Part shown: piece by piece, positions 58,061 to 64,000 of the stretch
How the letters are laid out: the number at the start of each line of letters is the position of its first letter
Position numbering within the stretch: position 1 is the first letter of the stretch
Assembly (NCBI GenBank): GCA_028386065.3
Contig: JAKUCV010007733.1
Coordinates: 24,785-88,784 of the forward strand
Source: Turnera subulata
Lineage: Eukaryota; Streptophyta; Magnoliopsida; Malpighiales; Passifloraceae
Reading direction: 5' to 3'
Length of the DNA: 64,000 bases
Position numbers and translations under genes: made by a program
The notes under the pieces: model-generated
Databases searched by the model: none
What the model saw: the letters and a program-made list of their open reading frames with translations, nothing else
Told to the model about the DNA's origin: nothing

Positions 58061-60205
58061 GTTTCGATAGATTTCGACCAAAAATATATTGAAATTTCTT
58101 AGTTACTATTTTATTAAAAAATGAAAATTTGAGTTCCACAATTATGTTTTTTTCCTTGCGCATTGCTACTTTAGGGTAGCCTATCTTTAAGAAAATAGGT
58201 GATTTTAAAATTTTTAAAAATTAATTATTATATTATTAATTATGATAAGATTCAATAATAAAATAACAATAATCTAGAGTTACAAAGAGTTTATTTCCAA
58301 AAAACTTTTACTGGTAGGTGCATATTGGATGGTTTTATTTATATTCTACATCATCATTTCTTTCATTAATTATTTAAATAATTAGCATATTTATCATAAA
58401 ACATTCTTATCATAAGATTTTAACATTCTCTTTCCTTTCTGAATTCTTTTTTCACTCTTTCTTTTCATTCTAATTCAATTTTACCATCTCTTTCCCTTAC
58501 AATTTTTATTTCCTCCTTCCATTTCCCTTACATCATCATCAGGTTTCTTTTTGAATACTAATTTGATTTACTTCTTCTCTTTATCAAATTTAGGATTTTT
58601 GTTTTCATCATAATATGTTGATTTGGAGTTTAATGTTGATCCTAGGTTAATCTATTAAGCTAAAAAATAGAAAACAATAGTGAGATAAATTTGAGAGAAG
58701 AAGGAGATAGGAAAAAATAATAAAATAGAGGATAATGCTGAAAAATTGGAAAGAAAGAGGAAATAAAAAAAGGAAGGGGAGGAGAGAGTAAAATCGTTCT
58801 AAAGAATTAAGATTTGAAATTTCGAATGAGAAAGGAAAGAATTTGAGTAGGGTAATAGGCGGAAAAAAAGAACCTAGAAAGGAAAGAAACTGTCAAAATC
58901 TTGTGATAAGTTTTTCTCTTAAATGTTAAAAGCTCCAATTATAGAAATAGTTAATGAAAGAAAAGATGATGTGGAATATGAATAAAATCATCGAATGTGC
59001 ATATGCCACATACTTTTGTAAAAATCTTTGTAACTCTAGCATTATTGATAAAATAAAAATTTTGTATTTTTAAATTTAACACAAAACTTACTCTTCCTCT
59101 CTTCGTGCCTTCCCTGAAATTGTGTATATTGCTCTCCTCTTCCCTTTTGCCATTACCATCTCTCGACCACGCCCTAGTTTTTGCCAATCGCCATAGCCGT
59201 ATCACCCTCCTCCAACGGCTGACATTGAGAATTAAGTTTTTTTGTTCTTTCCAGGAAAGTTATTTTTTTTTTCTCTTTTATTCCTTCCAATAACAATTAA
59301 TCTTTTCCTTTTGCCTTGGCCTCTTCCTCGGCAAGGCAGTTTGAGTTTGGCGACTAATTAAATGGTAATATTCTTTTGTCCATCCGTCCTATGATTATGT
59401 TAAGTTGATAAGTGAATAAGGTTATTTTAGGACGATTTTTATAACAAAATAAAATGCATTCACCTTACTAGGATTCCATACTTGATACATGTCTCCTGAA
59501 ACTAGTTTCTATTGTGTTTATACTTACTATTTCATATTTACCAAATGCATTAAATGCCATATACTACCATAAAAGCACTCCACACGCCAGATGATTATTA
59601 ACTAAATCCATTAGAAATTGCAGTGTCTCCAATTGTGTCATTTTATATCTTATGTCATCAGAATATAAAATTGTTATTTATTTAACTAGTAATTAATGTG
59701 TAGATTTGGGTGAAGGGTTATTCACAAATATTTAATATACACAATAATCAACCCTATGTTTAAAGTTTTTTTTTTTTTTATGCTAACACTATGTTTAAAG
59801 TTGAAGAATGTCTTGAATGCAATGTTTAAAGTTAAAAGAGTGTCTTGAATTTTGTACTTAATTCTACATTTTTATCTTTTGATTCTGTACTTATAACAAT
59901 TTGTTGTTTTCATTTTAAGAGAGTACAATATCTATTGTAAGTGAACATAAAATATCTCTTTTCTTGATTTTAAGAGAGTACAATATCTATTATAAATTTA
60001 GTGCTTGCATTATTTTCATACATGACACATTCTTTAAAATTTCTTTTAACGATCATTTTCTTTCTTGACTTATATATAATCACCTTTTTGTTTATAATAT
60101 CCACATCCTTTTGTAAAGAGATTTATATATCAATTGTTTTCAACATATTCACATCTTTTTATAATAATGTTACATTCTAAACCATGTCAACTCCTTTTAT
60201 AATTA
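58061..60205. other. AT-rich intergenic stretch
   Basis: No gene recognised. It contains short local repeats: TGTTTAAAGTT at about 59757, 59791 and 59821, and AAGAGAGTACAATATCTATT at 59918 and 59972. Confidence 0.5.
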
Positions 60206-60320
60206 CTAGTTTTTTCTGCACACGCGATGCACGTGGTATAGTATTATATTTTTAAATCACATGGTATATAGTATTAATCATTATGTTGAGAAGAATTTAT
60301 CTATACTATATATAAAAGTA
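60206..60320. mobile_element. Possible Helitron termini
   Basis: On the minus strand, 60240-60206 reads like a plant Helitron 3' end: a hairpin-type CACGTGCATCGCGTGTG, an A-run, then CTAG followed by T. At 60300 the plus strand has TCTATACTATATATAAAAG, like a Helitron 5' end. The two ends face in opposite orientations, so they cannot be the two ends of one copy. No helicase is seen. Confidence 0.4.
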
Positions 60321-60758
60321 CGAAGTCACCAAAACTTACAAATTGAAATACAAAAATACCCCTATCTCTTTTATTATTATATTTTTTTGTTAATGGCTTA
60401 ATCGTCATCACAAAAATACTAACTTCTCCTCTACAAATAACTAAAGACTCCTAAACTTCATTAGATTATCAGTCCAACCTGTCTTATTGATATTCTCATC
60501 TTTATTTCAATGCATAATAATCGAGTTTTAATTGGTGCGGTAAGCAAGAGTTTTTTTTTTCCCCTCCCTCCTTGCAAGCTACATATTCTGTTCTCTATTC
60601 TATAGATAATAATCGATTTTTTTTAGATTCATCTATGTAAGTTAATTAGTAAGTTTATTAATTTTTCTCATGAGTCTTGAAGGTCTTTTTAACTTTTAAC
60701 TTTCTAGCAAGCCCTTATCATGAAAAAACCTTTTTTGTCAAAGACATCGTGTTAAAAA
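60321..60758. other. AT-rich flank of the chromovirus-like element
   Basis: No gene or RNA recognised. It ends in AAAAA directly before the LTR, which could be half of a target duplication whose partner lies beyond the window. Confidence 0.4.
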
Positions 60759-61070
60759 TGTAACAGCCCGGGTAAAATTTGAATTTTTACCGGGACTGTA
60801 GAAGTCGTTATACAGTGATTTACTGTTGAATTAATCTCGGGTAATTAATTCGAGGTAAAACGGGAGTCGTTTTTTTTTTCGAAACCGAGAGTTTTCCCGC
60901 GCTCGGGAGCATCTTCCTAACTAATCGAGCCTCGGTTTCCAGTTCCGAGACTTGGACGACGCTCGGGAGAATGAATCGGATTTTCCGAGCCCAAGTTGTA
61001 TTTTTGGACCCGGGACGGAATTTGTCGGAAAGACGGGAGTATCCCTGCGTCTACGGGATTCCGACGCGAG
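60759..61070 (+). repeat. 5' LTR fragment
   Basis: 312 bp, aligned with 62307-62617, then cut by the N at 61071. Confidence 0.85.
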
Positions 61071-61071
61071 N
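61071..61071. other. Single undetermined base at a repeat join
   Basis: One N exactly where the two LTR copies stop matching. It probably marks a scaffold join rather than a base ambiguity. Confidence 0.9.
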
Positions 61072-61700
61072 TTGCATTTATTTCTTTACTCGTTTTTTTG
61101 GAGCTATGCCAGAGTTTTTCAGCCTTTTCCATCTCTGATTTTCTTCGCTCCGGCTACTTTGTCTTTTCTTTCCATGATCTTTCTATATTTTCTTGCATCT
61201 TTCACCACTTGCATCCGTGGACGTTAAGGTTGGACAGATGGGACCATACCTCGAGTAGAGCGCATGTGCGTCGAGTTCACAGCTGTTCGGACATCGTGGA
61301 GAGATATGAGACTCGACAGACGTTTTTTTTTGGCTTATGCAGAATTTTGAACAAGTGGGTAACGTGTCCTTCGAGAGACACAGGACGATCCCGTGAACAT
61401 CGCCTTCCGAGTTAACGGGTATTTTCTTTACGAGGTTAACCGATGTCACCGTTAATTAAACGTGTCACGTTTGTCGGGGTCGAGAATGGATACGATCGAT
61501 CCTGAGCGACGATCATGAAACATGTTTTTGTTTTAAATTCTTTATGATTTGATTTTGTCAAACGAGTTTTATTTTTAATTTCTTTAAATTTGATTTTATA
61601 TTCTTATTATTGATTTTTGTTTTACCTTGAGACGTTTTATTTTTCCGTTTGACATAAGATATCTTAACATAAGAGAATTTTGATTTAAAAGGAAACTCAT

Positions 61701-61709
61701 TTTATTTAT
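61701..61709 (-). terminator. Putative poly(A) signal for the antisense ORF
   Basis: The minus strand reads AATAAA twice in overlapping form at about 61710-61701, some 35 bp after the stop codon at 61744. Confidence 0.45.
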
Positions 61710-61743
61710 TTAAATAAAGGAGTTACAACAGAGAAGAAGTGCT

Positions 61744-62121
61744 CTAAGGAGCTATTTGCTTCTCGAGATCTTTTACAAGCTGTTGAACATTCCTTAAGTG
61801 CGGGAAGAGCTCCATGCACGCCAGTTCGATCTGTGCCACCGCCGAGCTGACTTTCCTCAGGGAGACGTTCAGCTGCGTCAACTTCTGTTGCGGAGTGCTG
61901 CTTTCAGCTACCGCCTTCCCTTTCTTGTCCTTAGTCTTCTTGCCGGTACGCTTCTTCCGTCGTTTTGGGGAGACCACCATGTGCTCCTCCAGACCGATGA
62001 TGTTGGACTTGAAGCGCTTCCTTGGAGGTTCTTCATCAGAGCTTGTTGGGAAAGCTCTGCCGCCGATGTAGCTGTCGTTCTCGGAGTCTGAAGTCGTTCG
62101 AGAACGAAGTGGAGAGTCCAT
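61744..62121 (-). CDS. Antisense 125-aa basic coiled-coil ORF in a chromovirus-like element
   Basis: The ORF runs from ATG at 62121 to TAG at 61744, opposite to the element. Residues 1-35 are Ser/Asp/Glu-rich. A strong bipartite nuclear-targeting-like basic region lies at 52-69 (PKRRKKRTGKKTKDKKGK), with an earlier PRKRFK at 33-38. Residues 78-123 are Leu/Val/Ile-spaced and probably helical or coiled-coil. There are no catalytic motifs and no family is recognised. The stretch is locally GC-richer than its flanks. A TATA box lies 35 bp upstream and AATAAA about 35 bp downstream, so it has a compact gene layout of about 460 bp. It sits between the (missing) pol and the 3' LTR, the place where extra antisense ORFs have been described in some Ty3/gypsy elements such as Tat-lineage and Grande. 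Expression is inferred, not shown. Confidence 0.6.
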   Translation of the reverse strand: MDSPLRSRTTSDSENDSYIGGRAFPTSSDEEPPRKRFKSNIIGLEEHMVVSPKRRKKRTGKKTKDKKGKAVAESSTPQQKLTQLNVSLRKVSSAVAQIELACMELFPHLRNVQQLVKDLEKQIAP

Positions 62122-62155
62122 GGCTAAGAATGAATGTCTCAGCTGTGAGGAATGG

Positions 62156-62164
62156 TATTTATAA
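62156..62164 (-). promoter_or_regulatory. TATA box for the antisense ORF
   Basis: TTATAAATA on the minus strand, 35 bp before the ATG at 62121. A start site about 30 bp downstream would give a 5' leader of only about 10 nt. A second TATA-like TTATACCC lies further upstream near 62185 and would give a longer leader. Confidence 0.45.
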
Positions 62165-62306
62165 GCGGAAGAGATGTCGCTTAAGGGTATAAGCGGTATC
62201 TCATGTTGAGTTGGACACCTGGCAGAGTGTGCCAGAAGCTTATCGTGGTAGGACCCACGGATAAGACGGAATTTCGGGGACGAAATTCTTTTTAAGGTGG
62301 GTAGAC

Positions 62307-64000
62307 TGTAACAGCCCGGGTAAAATTTGAATTTTTACCGGGACTGTAGAAGTCGTTATACAGTGATTTACTGTTGAATTAATCTCGGGTAATTAATTCG
62401 AGGGAAAACGGGAGTCGTTTTTTTTTCGAAACCGAGAGTTTTCCCGCGCTCGGGAGCATCTTCCTAACTAATCGAGCCTCGGTTTCCAGTTCTGAGACTT
62501 GGACGACGCTCGGGAGAATGAATCGGATTTTCCGAGCCCAAGTTGTATTTTTGGACCCGGGACGGAATTTGTCGGAAAGACGGGAGTATCCCTGCGTCTA
62601 CGGGATTCCGACGCGAGAATCCGGACCGGACATATGAGGCTCGCCCGAGCCACTCTTTTTTCTCCTCTTTCCTTCATCTTCCTCTTTCCCGGCTACGTTC
62701 TTCTCTCTCCCGGTTTTTCCCCGGCCACGCGGGCCCCGCTTCCCTTCCTTCTTTTCTTTCTTTTCCTTCTTTTTCTTTCTTTCTCCTTTCTCTTTTCTTT
62801 TTCTTTCTTTTCTTCTTCTTCTCCTCCACTACCGGCCATTCCTCCCCACCACCTTCTCCACTTTCTTTTCTTTTATCTTATCTCTTCTCCTCCTCTCTTT
62901 TCCACCAACCGGCCACCCACCTTCCACCATCTCCACTTTTCTTTTCTTTAATCTATGTCCTCCTCTCCTCCACCTTCATCCCCGGTATTTCTCTTCTCTT
63001 TCCCCGAAATCCACACGCCACTGCCACCCATCTTCTCTCTACTCTCCTCCTCTCCAATTCCTTTTCCTCCTCTACCTTCCCAAGCAAACCGCTGCCTTCT
63101 CCTCCCCTGTGCCGCCTACCACCACCACCCCGTGGAAGCCGTCAGACGACCCGACGAGCAGAGCCCGAGCTCGCTCCGTCGCCAACCAGCCGAGCATCGC
63201 CTCGATCTGCAGCCGTCTTCCTCCTCTGCCGCCGAAGCCGCCTGTCGCCTTCTTCTTCCTCGAGGTGCAGCCGTCGTGACAACCCGACGAAGCCGACCCG
63301 ACGACGCGTGACCCGAACTCCACCTTCCTCACGTCACGCCGCCGTCGCCCTCGTCTCCTTCCCTCCTCGCCTCTGCAACCACCTCGCGAGCGACCGAGGA
63401 CGACACCAGTCAACCGCCGCCGCACTCACCTCAGATGCCGTCGCCGCCGCAATCTCTTCAGCAGATCGCCGCTCTCACCATCTCTGGCCGCTGCAGCCGA
63501 CAGCGACGCACCTCACACCACCGCCGGCGAAGCCAGGACTGGGTGAGTCTTGGCCGCACCCCTCTTCCCTTCTCTTTGCTATTTCTTCTAATCAATGGGT
63601 TGTTGCTAATCGGGTTGGATGTGGTCTTGTGTTGTTGGATTGTTATACGGGATGGTATTGGTGGTGATTCTGGCGAGTGCTTTCGGTGTTGAGCACGGAG
63701 TCGTGTTCGGTGTTTGGAGGGTGGATGCGTGAGGGTACGCCGCCGGTGTTGGGGGGTTACGGACGTGGTCTTAGCTTCATGGTGTTGGCTGTTGTTTTGG
63801 TGTTATTGGTGGTTGGAGTAGGTATGAACAGTAGCAGAGGGAATTGGGTGTTCTGATGGCTGCTACGAACAGTAACAGTGGCCTTGAGTTCTGCTGCGAT
63901 GAACAGTACTGCCGGATTCCGGCGAGAATTCCGGTGTCCCGGGAATTTTCCGGCAAGCTCGGAAATGGATTGTGGGTAAAACCCGAACCTTATGACCATA
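62307..64000 (+). repeat. 3' LTR of chromovirus-like element, incomplete
   Basis: Begins TGTAACAGCCCGGG. A pyrimidine-rich stretch (62650-63120) is followed by a very GC-rich block (63120-63540) ending at a splice-donor-like CTGGGTGAGTC (63538-63548). The 374-codon frame across it (62543-63667) is compositionally biased (Ser/Pro/Arg) and is not called as a gene. The LTR continues beyond the window, so it exceeds 1.69 kb. Confidence 0.7.

Larger units (their letters stand above)
60759..64000 (+). mobile_element. Chromovirus-like LTR retrotransposon, collapsed, runs off window
   Basis: Direct LTR copies start at 60759 and 62307 (TGTAACAGCCCGGGTAAA). Before the second copy is GGAATTTCGGGGACGAAATT, then a purine-rich AAGGTGGGTAGAC, a pattern familiar at the 3' end of plant chromoviruses. 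The first LTR is interrupted by one N at 61071, and the following 1.2 kb is only the distal internal region. No gag or pol is present, so most of the element must be hidden or deleted at that N. The two LTR starts differ at about three positions over 311 bp, indicating a recent insertion. Confidence 0.75.

Noticed and set aside
60759..62617. Short autonomous element bounded by two 311-bp repeats
   Set aside because: The second repeat continues far beyond 62617 as a long LTR. The first ends at an N, so the apparent size is an assembly effect.
62543..63667. 374-codon open frame at the right edge
   Set aside because: It lies wholly in an LTR, starts in the repeated LTR sequence and is dominated by Phe/Ser/Leu then Ser/Pro/Arg from biased composition. 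No domain is visible.

Overview
This window is eukaryotic, almost certainly from a flowering plant (eudicot). It is AT-rich, has long intergenic stretches, and carries several plant-type LTR retrotransposons (Ty3/gypsy Athila-like, chromovirus-like and Tat-like; Ty1/copia), Mutator-like DNA transposons (MULEs), a Cassandra-like 5S-bearing LTR and possible Helitron ends. It holds two plant-type secreted aspartic protease genes. There is nothing prokaryotic. Assembly gaps are visible as a 150-N run (49963-50112) and a single N (61071).

Only two host genes look intact, both single-exon A1 (nepenthesin-like) aspartic proteases: 13082-14392 (+, 436 aa) and 47541-48980 (-, 479 aa). They are paralogues, point towards each other, and are separated by about 33 kb of nested transposons. 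Both use DSG rather than DTG at both catalytic sites, and the usual flap tyrosine is replaced (Ile in one, Phe in the other).

Layout. 1-1967: 3' part of a long plus-strand chromovirus-like LTR that landed in the 3' LTR of a minus-strand Athila-like element (1968-9025), which itself sits in the start of another chromovirus-like LTR (9026-9284). 10310-12536: a decayed RNase H-like reading frame split by a complete 1.76-kb MULE (10658-12417, perfect 10-bp target duplication). 13001-14392: protease gene 1. 15507-26318: a second MULE (10-bp duplication), split by a 9.2-kb plus-strand Athila-like element (16555-25760, TSD AGGAG), which is split in turn by a 487-bp 5S-containing solo LTR (20402-20888, TSD TTACA). 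27000-32641: Tat/Ogre-type LTR sequence holding a solo copia LTR (29957-31524, TSD GTTTA) and a long inverted repeat. 33136-46408: a minus-strand copia element (TSD GGTTC/GGTTT) with a third Athila-like element nested in it (34631-39899, TSD CGGAT). 47541-48980: protease gene 2. 49678-50474: a third MULE (10-bp TSD) containing the 150-N gap. About 50900-52078: Tat-type LTR sequence. 52565-58060: a TNT1-like copia element. 58061-60758: AT-rich sequence with possible Helitron termini. 60759-64000: a young chromovirus-like element whose body is collapsed at one N and which carries a compact antisense gene candidate.

Most unusual: (i) an antisense 125-aa ORF with its own TATA box and poly(A) signal just upstream of the 3' LTR at 62307; (ii) several retroelement families each carry their own short GC-rich palindrome, repeated many times through LTR, leader and even gag sequence; (iii) all three Athila-like elements lack RT, RNase H and the integrase core but keep gag-protease plus an integrase tail, so they look like non-autonomous families. 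All element boundaries were read by eye from repeats and target-site duplications. Family names are assigned from recognised motifs, not from database searches.
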